Assembly: GCA_000965745.1 (NCBI GenBank)
Contig: CP009479.1
Coordinates: 1,064,457 to 1,128,456, forward strand
DNA from: an uncultured archaeon
GTDB taxonomy: Archaea > Thermoplasmatota > Thermoplasmata > Thermoplasmatales > Thermoplasmataceae
Length of the DNA: 64,000 nucleotides
Direction: 5' to 3'
Shown here: positions 45,752-54,299 of the stretch, piece after piece
Position numbering within the stretch: position 1 is the first letter of the stretch
How the letters are laid out: the number at the start of each line of letters is the position of its first letter
Made by a program: the position numbers and the translations under genes
The notes under the pieces: model-generated
The model's database searches: none
Seen by the model: only the letters and a program-made list of their open reading frames with translations
What the model was told of the DNA's origin: nothing

Positions 45752-46648
45752 TCATTCTTCTATTAGATTTTCTTTCCATCTTTCATAAACCTCCCTTGGT
45801 GCTTTATAGCCTATGGCTGAGTGTAGTCTCTCGTTGTTGTAGAATGCAATGAACCTATCAATGGTGTCATCAGCATCCTGGAATGAAGAGAACTCGAACC
45901 TTCTGATCACTTCCTTCTCAAGGATGGAATTGAAGGATTCGATGAAACCGTCCTCCTTGGGCGTTGCAGGATGGATCCTCTCATGTTCGATATGGGATGA
46001 AGCGAGAAACAGCTCCACTATCCGTGATACGAATTGAGTCCCATTATCACTGCGGATCCTGACACTGGATATTGCCTCTATTCCCCTGTCCATGAAGGCA
46101 AAATCCATTGCCATCTTCACATCTGAAGAGGTGCAGTGGTATCCCAGGTACTTTCCGACAACTTCTCTTGTATAACAGTCAATCATTGCAAACAGGTATG
46201 CTGTCCGATTCTCTCCCTGTATGTACACATACTTGATGTCCATCTCCCAGACTTTATTCGGGTTATGAACCCTGACAATGGATTCAACCACCCTCTTTGC
46301 AGGGCTGCGGTAGTTGTATGTGTGGTTGAGAAGATGGTTCTCTTTCATGATGCGGAAGACCTTCTTCCTGTTGATCCTGTAGCCAGTGCGCTGCAAATGT
46401 TTGGTGACCTTCCTGTATCCATAGCATACAAATTCCCTTGACAGCAACTCAATGATGTCGGCAAGGACCTGATCATCGGGAATCATTATGATATCCTGGC
46501 CAACAATGCGTTCAGTCATCGATGAAGGCTTCCTCCCTCTCTTGAGATGCAATGCAGGCGATGAATGATAGAATGTGCTCCGTGGTATCCTTAGAAGTTC
46601 CAGGATTCTGGTCGTTGAGAGCCCACGTCCAGCATACTCATTGATCAA
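45752..46648 (-). CDS. IS3-family transposase OrfB (DDE integrase core)
   Basis: A 298-residue rve-type catalytic subunit. The three acids are in VWEMDIKYV (Asp), RSDNGTQFVS (Asp) and KEDGFIESFN (Glu). The TTG start overlaps the orfA stop codon (TTGA), but the functional product is more likely the OrfAB fusion made by frameshifting at the A7 run just upstream. Confidence 0.92.
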   Translation of the reverse strand: MINEYAGRGLSTTRILELLRIPRSTFYHSSPALHLKRGRKPSSMTERIVGQDIIMIPDDQVLADIIELLSREFVCYGYRKVTKHLQRTGYRINRKKVFRIMKENHLLNHTYNYRSPAKRVVESIVRVHNPNKVWEMDIKYVYIQGENRTAYLFAMIDCYTREVVGKYLGYHCTSSDVKMAMDFAFMDRGIEAISSVRIRSDNGTQFVSRIVELFLASSHIEHERIHPATPKEDGFIESFNSILEKEVIRRFEFSSFQDADDTIDRFIAFYNNERLHSAIGYKAPREVYERWKENLIEE

Positions 46649-46947
46649 CGCGGTTTCCTCCTCGTTTTTTTATATGCTTCCTGGAGCAGTGATACCTCCA
46701 GTTCCTTCTCTGCAAGCATCTTCTTCAATCTCTCGTTCTCCTTCTTCAGCTTTCTGAGGCCTGGTTCCAAGGACCTTGTACGGGATCTGAGCCCATCCAT
46801 GCCTAGTGCATCGAAGGCCTGTTTCCAACGGTAGAACATGGATGGATCCACAGAATATTTTCTGCAGGTTTCAACGACATGTCCGCTTTCTTTGATCTCG
46901 TTGATGAGTGCCAGTTTCTCTTCCGCTTTCCAGTATCTGCGAGTCAT
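46645..46947 (-). CDS. IS3-family transposase OrfA (helix-turn-helix)
   Basis: A 100-residue DNA-binding subunit with an N-terminal helix-turn-helix (EEKLALINEIKESGHVVETC) and a leucine-zipper-like tail (LKKENERLKKMLAEKELEV). Near its end the message reads TATAAAAAAACGAGG; a -1 shift on the A7 run continues as KNEEETALINEYAG into OrfB. Confidence 0.9.
   Translation of the reverse strand: MTRRYWKAEEKLALINEIKESGHVVETCRKYSVDPSMFYRWKQAFDALGMDGLRSRTRSLEPGLRKLKKENERLKKMLAEKELEVSLLQEAYKKTRRKPR
46664..46676 (-). promoter_or_regulatory. Probable programmed -1 frameshift site of the IS3 element
   Basis: An A7 run followed by C on the minus strand, 16-28 bases before the orfA stop codon, of the A-AAA-AAC type used by IS3 elements. 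Shifting back one base joins OrfA to OrfB in frame without a stop. Confidence 0.7.
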
Positions 46948-47049
46948 TTCCCCCTAGAACCCCCCTATATATACTTTTCTATTACTATAAGCCAATGTTG
47001 TCCAATTATTTAAGGGGCCAGCACAAAGGCTTACCTAATTTTACTCTTC

Positions 47050-47637
47050 ATGAACGTTGATCTTATCGCTGCAGATATTGCCCTTCTACTATCGAATCTT
47101 CAATTTTATGTTGCAGTTGGAACGATTTCGATGGCCATTACGACAGCCTGGTCGGTTAGAAGACAAGGAAGACTTGACAGAATTAAGGATATAAGGGACA
47201 GGATACATTCCTTTTATTACCCAGTTATGAATTTGTTTACATTCCCTTGGCCCGATGATGACCGATTTCAAGCAGAATGGAATAGAATCAGACCTTTTGT
47301 AAGAAATGCATCAAACAAAACTCAGAACGCTCTATTTGGAAAAGGTATTTATGAAAAAATGCCACGGTTGCAATATGTGGAGGGAGATACGCAGTCAGAA
47401 TTAGAGTACAATGCTTGGGATAACTTTTACAATAAGGCTTGGGAAGACCTGAGAAAATTAGATTCGATACTAATGAAACTGCAAAGAACAAAAGGTACAG
47501 AAACTCCCAAGGAGCCCTATCCACATAACTTCAACCTTGAACCCTTACCAATACCTAAGAAAGTGAAAGGAATGGAATGGCAGAAAGACTCAAAATCAAC
47601 CGACGAAAATAAGGATGATCTGACTAATAAAAGATGA
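47050..47637 (+). CDS. Hypothetical single-membrane-helix protein
   Basis: A 195-residue protein with one N-terminal hydrophobic helix (LQFYVAVGTISMAITTAWSV, about 16-35) followed by an Arg-rich turn and a soluble, aromatic-rich domain ending in a lysine/aspartate tail. The helix then positive-charge pattern places the bulk in the cytoplasm. Caught between the IS3 and IS21 elements; no family recognised. It may be an island accessory gene. Confidence 0.6.
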   Translation: MNVDLIAADIALLLSNLQFYVAVGTISMAITTAWSVRRQGRLDRIKDIRDRIHSFYYPVMNLFTFPWPDDDRFQAEWNRIRPFVRNASNKTQNALFGKGIYEKMPRLQYVEGDTQSELEYNAWDNFYNKAWEDLRKLDSILMKLQRTKGTETPKEPYPHNFNLEPLPIPKKVKGMEWQKDSKSTDENKDDLTNKR

Positions 47638-47720
47638 TAAGTAAAGGTAGGGTTGTCAGATTGGGCCTTATCTTATGAAAAACATAGATCAGAAATATTT
47701 GGAAGTGAAGCCTGAGTAAA

Positions 47721-47725
47721 GTTAG
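47721..47725 (+). repeat. IS21 target-site duplication, left copy
   Basis: GTTAG directly before the left end of the IS21 element, repeated directly after its right end at 49861-49865. Confidence 0.8.
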
Positions 47726-47804
47726 TGTAAATGCCGGTTGATTTTTCACCAATAATGACGGAATAAAATTCCCCACCCATATTTATAATTTCACTCATTT
47801 TCTT

Positions 47805-48566
47805 TCACACCTTTTTGTATGGAGGAGGGTTGCCCTTCCTCCGGTCCTTAAGCCTGTATGAATCTCCTCTTATGTTCACCACGATGCTGTGGTGCAATAC
47901 TCGATCGAGAACAGCGGATGCCATTACCTGATCACCGAGAACTTCACCCCACTCCGAGAAAGACTTGTTCGAGGTGAATATGGTGGAACATTTCTCATAC
48001 CTGTACGATACCAGCTGGAACAGGAGATTTGATTCCTCCCTGTTCAACGGGAGGTATCCTATCTCATCAATGATCATGAGAGGATACCTTGCGTATTTCC
48101 TGAGCAGTGTGTTCAGGCTGTCTTTCATGAATTCCTTCCTCAGTGCCTGGACAAGCTTCACCGCTGACACATAGTACACAGAAATATCCGATTGCAGCGC
48201 GTGCATTCCTATTGCAACAGAGAGGTGGGTCTTCCCGACACCCGGAGGACCCAGGAAGACAAGGTTCTCCCTGTTGTGTATGAACCTCAGGGTCATCAGG
48301 TCATTGATCACTGATTTGTCTATGGACGGCTGAAAGGAGAGATCGAATTCATCCATGGTTTTTCTGAACGGGAATCCGGCGTACTTCAGCTTGGTATCAT
48401 ATCTCTTTGATCGCTTGCTCCTGACCTCTTCGGAAAGCAGGTGGTCAAGTACTTCCAGGACACTCTTATCATGCGCATTTTCCAGGTAGTTGTCAATGGT
48501 CTTTTCCATGACGTCAAGACCTAGGCTGGCAAGGTGCTCATGAACTCTTTCGTATGAGTCCATCAT
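47805..48566 (-). CDS. istB: IS21 helper ATPase IstB
   Basis: A 253-residue AAA+ protein of the DnaA/DnaC type. Walker A GPPGVGKTH follows NLVFLG, and LMIIDEIGYLPL is Walker B; the GDQVMASAVLDRVLHHS segment is sensor 2. It assists IstA in target selection. Overlaps the istA stop by 4 bp. Confidence 0.95.
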   Translation of the reverse strand: MMDSYERVHEHLASLGLDVMEKTIDNYLENAHDKSVLEVLDHLLSEEVRSKRSKRYDTKLKYAGFPFRKTMDEFDLSFQPSIDKSVINDLMTLRFIHNRENLVFLGPPGVGKTHLSVAIGMHALQSDISVYYVSAVKLVQALRKEFMKDSLNTLLRKYARYPLMIIDEIGYLPLNREESNLLFQLVSYRYEKCSTIFTSNKSFSEWGEVLGDQVMASAVLDRVLHHSIVVNIRGDSYRLKDRRKGNPPPYKKV

Positions 48567-49759
48567 GACACCTCCTCATACCTTGACAGATCGCGTTTCT
48601 CCACAAGCGTTTCGAAGGCTGTGAGGTTCTCAGACCTTATGGCCTTGAGAAGGCCTTCGAAGTGTTCCTTCTTTCTGGATATCCTTCCCGATCCAGGAAG
48701 GATGTCATGCTCCGCTATGACATGGGAATCAACCTGGATCCTCAGGGTCGATTCCTCCGTCACCAGTGCCTCCCTTCCTGCATAGATCCAGGGCACGCTG
48801 TATCGATTGCCGTTCCATGAGACATAGCAGTCCCTGGATACCTTGCGTGTTTCTTCTTTGCGGGTGAAGTATTCCGGTGCACGATCTACAGGGTTTAGCT
48901 TCTCCATTGCAAGGAGGTCCATTGGAATCTGGTGCGTTGTGCCATGTATCTGGGAATTCACTCGTTTAAGCCACTGCAGGCACTGTGCATTCATGTCATC
49001 AAGGGATGTGAATGTTCTACCGGCCCAGAAATTGTATCTCAGATACTTGATCGTGTTTTCGATCTTTCCCTTGGTCTGGGCACGATAGGGGAAGCACAGC
49101 CGCACGATGAATCCATAGTATTCCGAGAAATCCCTGAACTTCATGTTGAAGACGGATTCGGAGGCCTTTATCCTCCTCTCGAGGACCACTTGTTTCATGT
49201 TATCGAAGAGGATGGTGTCAGTGTATCCTCCAAAGAAGCGGAAGGCATTCATGTGCATTTTAATGACATTCTCCGTGGATATATCGGTGGTGAACTCGGC
49301 ATAGCGCATCCTTGAGTATCCCAGGATGATGCTGAATGCGTACAGCTTCTTCCTCTTTGCATCGATCTCGATGTGCCCGAACTCTCCGAAGTCCACTTGT
49401 GATTGTTTTCCAGGATCTGTCTCGTAACGGTACACAGCCTGTACCCTTCGATCCTTGCGGAGTGTGTAACAGTAATCTCCGAGGATTGTCCTTCCTCCGT
49501 CGTATCCCTGCTTGCGGATCTCCTCGAGTATCCTGACTGTGGACAGGTTATATCTGTCCACCAGCTCCCTGATACTGTCCCTGTAAGGATCGAGCTTCGA
49601 ACTTCTTCCAACGCGCGGCTTTGTGGTGGGAATACCGTCGCTCTTTGCATACTTCCTCACCGTCTTTCTGTCTATTCCCAGTTGCCTTGAGACCTCAGAT
49701 ATACTGAAGCCTTTGTCCAGCATGTTCCTTATCATTCTCCACCCCTCACTGCCGAGCAA
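48563..49759 (-). CDS. istA: IS21 transposase IstA
   Basis: A 398-residue DDE transposase with an N-terminal helix-turn-helix (GFSISEVSRQLGIDRKTVRKY), then the catalytic core with VDFGEFGHI (Asp), DNMKQVV (Asp) and TKGKIENTIKYL (Glu). Apparently intact, as is the partner gene, so the element may be active. Confidence 0.95.
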   Translation of the reverse strand: MLGSEGWRMIRNMLDKGFSISEVSRQLGIDRKTVRKYAKSDGIPTTKPRVGRSSKLDPYRDSIRELVDRYNLSTVRILEEIRKQGYDGGRTILGDYCYTLRKDRRVQAVYRYETDPGKQSQVDFGEFGHIEIDAKRKKLYAFSIILGYSRMRYAEFTTDISTENVIKMHMNAFRFFGGYTDTILFDNMKQVVLERRIKASESVFNMKFRDFSEYYGFIVRLCFPYRAQTKGKIENTIKYLRYNFWAGRTFTSLDDMNAQCLQWLKRVNSQIHGTTHQIPMDLLAMEKLNPVDRAPEYFTRKEETRKVSRDCYVSWNGNRYSVPWIYAGREALVTEESTLRIQVDSHVIAEHDILPGSGRISRKKEHFEGLLKAIRSENLTAFETLVEKRDLSRYEEVS

Positions 49760-49860
49760 AATTCACCACGTTCTCTATCAAACACATGGGGAATTTTAAA
49801 CCGGCGATCCTGGGGAATTCTAAACCGACAAAATTGAGGAATTATGATCCGGCATTTACA

Positions 49861-49865
49861 GTTAG
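49861..49865 (+). repeat. IS21 target-site duplication, right copy
   Basis: GTTAG following the right end, identical to 47721-47725. Removing the element plus one copy would restore the pre-insertion junction AAAGTTAGAAAGG. Confidence 0.8.
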
Positions 49866-49951
49866 AAAGGACTAGCTGGATCTACTGCATTTCAACTTAT
49901 AGTTGCAAGTAGGTATGTAATAAGTGCCCTATTGCATAACAAGCAAGTAAG

Positions 49952-51007
49952 CTAATCTACTTCCTCCTCTGGACTATCAGCCCGAACTAGTATGTCACTT
50001 AGCTGCTTGGTAATAAGACTCCTTCCAACCTTGTTGGATAGTGCGCTTATTGAGCCTGACCTCCAATCTAAAGAAATTGTCCCTCCACCAGGAAGCTGTA
50101 TATGTGTTCCAACTAGTGTATCCATTTGATTTTTGAAGCTCTGAGCATTATACTTCATCCCCTCATTTAGATCGCACCTTCTGCAAACAGCTGCAAAGGT
50201 ACCCATCATTACTTCAATTCCCATCGGTTTTGTGAGAAAATAACTCTTGTTGTTCCCCCAGGCATCTGGCCACAATTCAGAAATGGCTTTGAAGTAGTCT
50301 ATTATTATTCTTGCTTGGGCATCAGGGCTCTTACCTGATAATATTCCACCAGTTCCCACATATGGAGTTGTTACACCTTTCATTTTTTTATTAGTTACCC
50401 AAGTGCCCACTTCATCATCTCTCATTTTTATCTTACCAGCCAATGGAGAGTCTGAAATCGTGTTTAACTTAGAAACAACATCCATTGTAGTTGACTCTTC
50501 CTTAGGTAGTTCTTTAATCTGGTAATAAAGTGAAAGTGTCAGAACATCACTCACTCTTTGCTGCAAGCTGTTAATATCTGCAAATATCTTGCCCCTGAGG
50601 TCTAGATCAGCATTGTAGAGGGCTACTACTGGCAGATCAAAAACAATTCCATCACTGTGTTTAAACCCAGCAAGTCTATGCTGGCCGTCGAGTACATATG
50701 CAAATTTTCCAGATTCCTCAGGGAAAACCAAGGTCACATTCTTTCCGTTTGCTTGAGGATTTATTTTGACTTCGTCTGACAAGCTCACGACTATACCGTT
50801 TGGAAGAACGTTGTTTTCTTGCTTAATATACTTCCCAATCTCTCTAGCTCTTTTTTCGTTTAGGATTCTTTGAACTTCATCAGGATCGTCCTTGCTCCTC
50901 GGTGTTACATAACATATGCTGTTCAGAGTCTTTGAATCTAACGAGAACAGGTACATTTGAATTCCGTGCTGTCTCAGTACTTGAGCATCTATGCTAAATT
51001 TAGCCAT
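49952..51007 (-). CDS. DGQHR-domain protein (DndB-like)
   Basis: A 351-residue protein with the diagnostic DGQHR at 107-111 followed by FADINSLQQRVSDVLTLSLYY, as in DndB and other DGQHR proteins related to the ParB fold. In DNA-phosphorothioation systems DndB is a transcriptional regulator; in other islands the role is unknown. No dndCDE genes are present here. A strong GGAGGTG ribosome site precedes the ATG and the gene overlaps the HNH gene by 19 bp, so the two are coupled. Last gene of the defence-like cluster. Confidence 0.85.
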   Translation of the reverse strand: MAKFSIDAQVLRQHGIQMYLFSLDSKTLNSICYVTPRSKDDPDEVQRILNEKRAREIGKYIKQENNVLPNGIVVSLSDEVKINPQANGKNVTLVFPEESGKFAYVLDGQHRLAGFKHSDGIVFDLPVVALYNADLDLRGKIFADINSLQQRVSDVLTLSLYYQIKELPKEESTTMDVVSKLNTISDSPLAGKIKMRDDEVGTWVTNKKMKGVTTPYVGTGGILSGKSPDAQARIIIDYFKAISELWPDAWGNNKSYFLTKPMGIEVMMGTFAAVCRRCDLNEGMKYNAQSFKNQMDTLVGTHIQLPGGGTISLDWRSGSISALSNKVGRSLITKQLSDILVRADSPEEEVD

Positions 51008-51492
51008 GGAACACCTCCCTCCACTTTGTCAGATTTTTTCAAGTTGCAATCAGAACACAGAAACTGTAAATTGTTTGCTCTAGACGAACCACCCATACTG
51101 ATTGGAAAGATGTGATCTATATGAAGTTTCACTTCCGGAGGTCTTTTGCTGCATTTCTTACACACAGGCTCTGAAAACCACAACAATTTAAGGTAATCTC
51201 CAGTGTCAATGGACTCTCTATATTGTTTCCCCTGTGTTTTTTGCAGGCACGCCTCGTAGATCGTTTTAATTTGTTCATGACTCCATTTACGTCCAGTTAG
51301 CCCAGTCAAGATCTGGTCAAACTCTTTTAGTCTTTGCGGGCCTCTACGCTCCATTATCTCCTTGTAACCATCCTGCCGTATAATTTGTTTTACTAGCAAC
51401 TCATTCAACGACCATTCAATGAAGTCGTAGAACGATTCATTGTCCACTCCCAAGGAATCTATAAGCAGCGAAAGACGATCCATTCTTTCCAT
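50989..51492 (-). CDS. HNH endonuclease
   Basis: A 167-residue protein. The C-terminal third has a C-x2-C pair (VCKKCSKRPP), HIDHIFPISMGGSSRANNLQ and LCSDCNLKKSD, i.e. a zinc-stabilised HNH nuclease of the McrA/5-methylcytosine-nuclease type. The N-terminal 100 residues are helical and unassigned. It would cut DNA; translational coupling with the DGQHR gene suggests they act together, as nuclease and recognition or control factor. Confidence 0.88.
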   Translation of the reverse strand: MERMDRLSLLIDSLGVDNESFYDFIEWSLNELLVKQIIRQDGYKEIMERRGPQRLKEFDQILTGLTGRKWSHEQIKTIYEACLQKTQGKQYRESIDTGDYLKLLWFSEPVCKKCSKRPPEVKLHIDHIFPISMGGSSRANNLQFLCSDCNLKKSDKVEGGVPWLNLA

Positions 51493-51541
51493 TTTTCATT
51501 TAGTGAGACATTGTTAAAATATTTTGATCTGTTCTTTTAGC

Positions 51542-54199
51542 TCACAGAGAGTTAAGCACACTCCCTATGCTCTTCAATTTATCGAATGAATACATAACAT
51601 CGTTTCTAAACTCCACAGATCTATTTTTTCGATTTAGGCCATTAAAGAGGCTAAGTTCAAAGTTTTCAAGCACTCTTTTTTCATCGGCTAAGGAAACCCT
51701 GTGAATCAGCTTACAAAGTGAGGAAAGGGAGTTTACAGAGAAGTGTTTCCGTATTGCATTGTCCAATTTCTCCTTTTCTTCATTGGATAAATGACTCAAA
51801 ACCCCCAATGTGTACCCATCTTTTTTCCCTTTTTGACACAGCAAGTCTATCAAGTTAATGCGATCAATGGCCCGTATTATAATTGTCTTTACCGAAAGTT
51901 GGCTGCTCTCTTGACCTGATAGGGATGCGAGTATGCTGATTTTCTCGGCAGATGGGAAGTTTTCTCCTTTAATCAGTTTTCCAATGACGTCTACAACAGA
52001 GCTGTCATCTCTGACTCCAACAATTCTGGTAAAGCTCCTTGAAGGGACAAATCTGTAAAGATTCAGCGTTGTTGTGTTGTAAATGTCTTCGTGCCCATCA
52101 CGCAAGCATTCCTCCCTGTAGATTTTATCAAATCTCTCAGAGAACTCCTCAAAAGTCTCTTCTCTTGGTATCATTCCAAACCTAGTGTGCTCTCCGCTTC
52201 CCTGCTCCATCATTATATTGTTTTCTCTTCCAATTTTGTCTACTAAGGGTATCACATTTCCTTTACTGTTTGCATCTTTCGTCAAAATAAATGCGCTAAC
52301 CGTTCCATAGTCCAGTAGACTCTGTATATTAGATCCTAGAAGTCCATCTTCGAGTAACTCCTTGACGGACTGTTTAAAAATTTCCAGAGATGAAACATCA
52401 CTTATCTTATGATTTATCGCTTTTACATCCCTTCTTATTGAATCCATCATATAGCTGTCAAGACTTGTAATACTTGTGTACAAAACCCCCACAGACATTT
52501 TCTCTTTAAACGGTAGGAAGTACCTGTCATTTCTTGCAGCTGAATTGTCATATGTAGAAATTGCAGAAAATATTGTTTTATCAAGATCTTGCGATGAGAC
52601 GCGTTCGGTATCTGATAGAACTGCGTACTCATAAAGAATTCCAACAGTATCCTCGTGCGAAGAGAATTTCATGCATAGCGAATTGAGTATGGGACTTTGT
52701 ATTCTGAATAGATGTAATATCAGAAGGCTTTCACTAATTATGTTTGCAAAATTTGGAAGTTCACTAAGATAGGCACTCTTCAAAATGTCATATTCCTGTG
52801 TTATCTCGACCGCCAGAGCGACAACTCGTTCCAAGTGATCTGTTATCGAGTTGCACAGGTTGAAAATGTCATTGGTGTTTATCATTTCACTTTTTGGCAC
52901 TGCTCCAATCCTCTTCAAGAATTTTTGATAGTCTTTCGCAAATGACAAAACTTCTTCAAAGCTGGAAATCCTGACCTGAAATGTTTCAGGGGAGAAAGTG
53001 TGCACACCTTTTAGTATCTCAACCAGTTCTTGGGGACTTGAACTACTACGTATCACTCCTTCTTTCAGCATAACTTCGCATAACCTTTGGAGAAAGTCTT
53101 CATTTTTCTTTAACTGATTCCACCTCGAATCTGTTACAGATAAAGGAATAAAAGAAAGTAGGAAGTATTCTACTACCCGTTCTTCTGTTCCACAAAGTTT
53201 AGAGAGACGTTTCACGTATTCCGACTTCAATTCCGAAATTCCGCGATATTGGATTCCCCCGTCTAAGCTCCCAATTTTCCTGTTTGGAAAATAAGTCTGG
53301 ATCAAATTGTTGATTGAAGATTTCAGCTTTCTAATCTCGATATTCTCCTCAATTAGTGAAGAATGCAGTAACTCCAAATCAAAAGCTGTCATCCTAGACA
53401 TTATTGCTTTTAGTACGCTTTTTTCGAAGGGGATATCATACTCAAGCTTTATTGTTCCAGTATCTACAAGCATTTTCTGTAGATCGAGAAACTTCTCTAG
53501 ATCGCCCCTGATCTCTCCGTAAATTGTGTGGTTTTGCGGGAATGGATATTCCAAGTATATGAGCCTGAATATATCCTCAACTATCCCCATTGAGCTTAGT
53601 TTTTTGGCCATTTCTTCCATGAGGGCCAGCTCAATATCTGTTGGGCTCTCAAAAATATCAATTTGATGCTCGATGCCTGGAACTTCCAAGAGCCCATACC
53701 TTCTCAATACATGCTTAGTCTTGGATTTGAAGTCTTGGATGAGTAATTTGTGCTCACCTCTCCTCAGTGTCATGTCAACAAATTTGTCTAATTGCCTCAA
53801 GTTGTAGAGCATTGAATTTTTGAACTGTGACCAGCCGCTTCTAAGGGTGGGTACATCAAAATCTAGAAAGTTGGAATAGATTACTACAAATAATTCTAAA
53901 AACAAAGTGACAAGAGTTGCTGTAATTGCGCCTATTAAGTATTTTCGAAAGAAAAGATATGATACAGTTGTAGCCGCAAATAGAACAATCAATGTTGCTA
54001 TGTAGAATATTAGGCGGTTTCTATACTCTGCTTTAGCAATATTCAATGATCTTCCTTTTCTTTCCAGCTCTTCAATAATAGAATCTCCTCTGGCCGAATA
54101 TTGCTCAAGTTTCGATGGTAAGTCTAAAATTGACTCGTTCTGGTCGCCATCGGAGACGCCATTCGAACTATCTTCATTATTTCCACTTTCTTGAGTCAT
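51542..54199 (-). CDS. Large protein with two N-terminal membrane helices, unknown
   Basis: An 885-residue protein I cannot assign. The start is acidic and disordered (first ~30 residues), then a short coil and two hydrophobic helices at about 64-83 and 87-112 with a basic turn between (FFRKYL). The remaining 770 residues are soluble, helical and charged with no nucleotide-binding, nuclease or repeat motif I can recognise. Helix placement suggests the large part is cytoplasmic. It sits between the PLD-helicase gene (100-bp gap) and the HNH gene (49-bp gap) on the same strand, so it is a likely subunit of the same system. Confidence 0.75.
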   Translation of the reverse strand: MTQESGNNEDSSNGVSDGDQNESILDLPSKLEQYSARGDSIIEELERKGRSLNIAKAEYRNRLIFYIATLIVLFAATTVSYLFFRKYLIGAITATLVTLFLELFVVIYSNFLDFDVPTLRSGWSQFKNSMLYNLRQLDKFVDMTLRRGEHKLLIQDFKSKTKHVLRRYGLLEVPGIEHQIDIFESPTDIELALMEEMAKKLSSMGIVEDIFRLIYLEYPFPQNHTIYGEIRGDLEKFLDLQKMLVDTGTIKLEYDIPFEKSVLKAIMSRMTAFDLELLHSSLIEENIEIRKLKSSINNLIQTYFPNRKIGSLDGGIQYRGISELKSEYVKRLSKLCGTEERVVEYFLLSFIPLSVTDSRWNQLKKNEDFLQRLCEVMLKEGVIRSSSSPQELVEILKGVHTFSPETFQVRISSFEEVLSFAKDYQKFLKRIGAVPKSEMINTNDIFNLCNSITDHLERVVALAVEITQEYDILKSAYLSELPNFANIISESLLILHLFRIQSPILNSLCMKFSSHEDTVGILYEYAVLSDTERVSSQDLDKTIFSAISTYDNSAARNDRYFLPFKEKMSVGVLYTSITSLDSYMMDSIRRDVKAINHKISDVSSLEIFKQSVKELLEDGLLGSNIQSLLDYGTVSAFILTKDANSKGNVIPLVDKIGRENNIMMEQGSGEHTRFGMIPREETFEEFSERFDKIYREECLRDGHEDIYNTTTLNLYRFVPSRSFTRIVGVRDDSSVVDVIGKLIKGENFPSAEKISILASLSGQESSQLSVKTIIIRAIDRINLIDLLCQKGKKDGYTLGVLSHLSNEEKEKLDNAIRKHFSVNSLSSLCKLIHRVSLADEKRVLENFELSLFNGLNRKNRSVEFRNDVMYSFDKLKSIGSVLNSL

Positions 54200-54299
54200 T
54201 TTAGTAGATATTTCCTCTTTTCAGTGACAGATTCCTTAATACCAGGAAATTAGTCGTGAGTGTGAACATTAAGTCCTTCTTGGCTTCACAACATCTTGA

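Larger units (their letters stand above)
45711..47020 (-). mobile_element. IS3-family insertion sequence
   Basis: About 1.31 kb with related ends: TGGTCCCCTAATTGTGGACA at the left and TGGCCCCTTAAATAATTGGA on the opposite strand at the right, both then leading to ATTGGCTTAT. Two overlapping transposase frames (orfA and orfB) are inside. No clear target duplication is seen at the flanks, so one end may have rearranged. Confidence 0.85.
47726..49860 (-). mobile_element. IS21-family insertion sequence
   Basis: About 2.13 kb bounded by TGTAAATGCCGG and its inverted copy CCGGCATTTACA and flanked by GTTAG on both sides. Inside the ends lie further copies of a roughly 22-bp block (GCCGGTTTAAAATTCCCC and variants): three at the right (49782-49860) and two at the left (47733-47785), the multiple transposase sites typical of IS21. 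It encodes IstA and IstB. Confidence 0.95.

Noticed and set aside
49952-51007. DGQHR protein as evidence for a phosphorothioation (Dnd) locus
   Set aside because: No dndA, C, D or E-like genes are present in the window, so a Dnd system is not supported.
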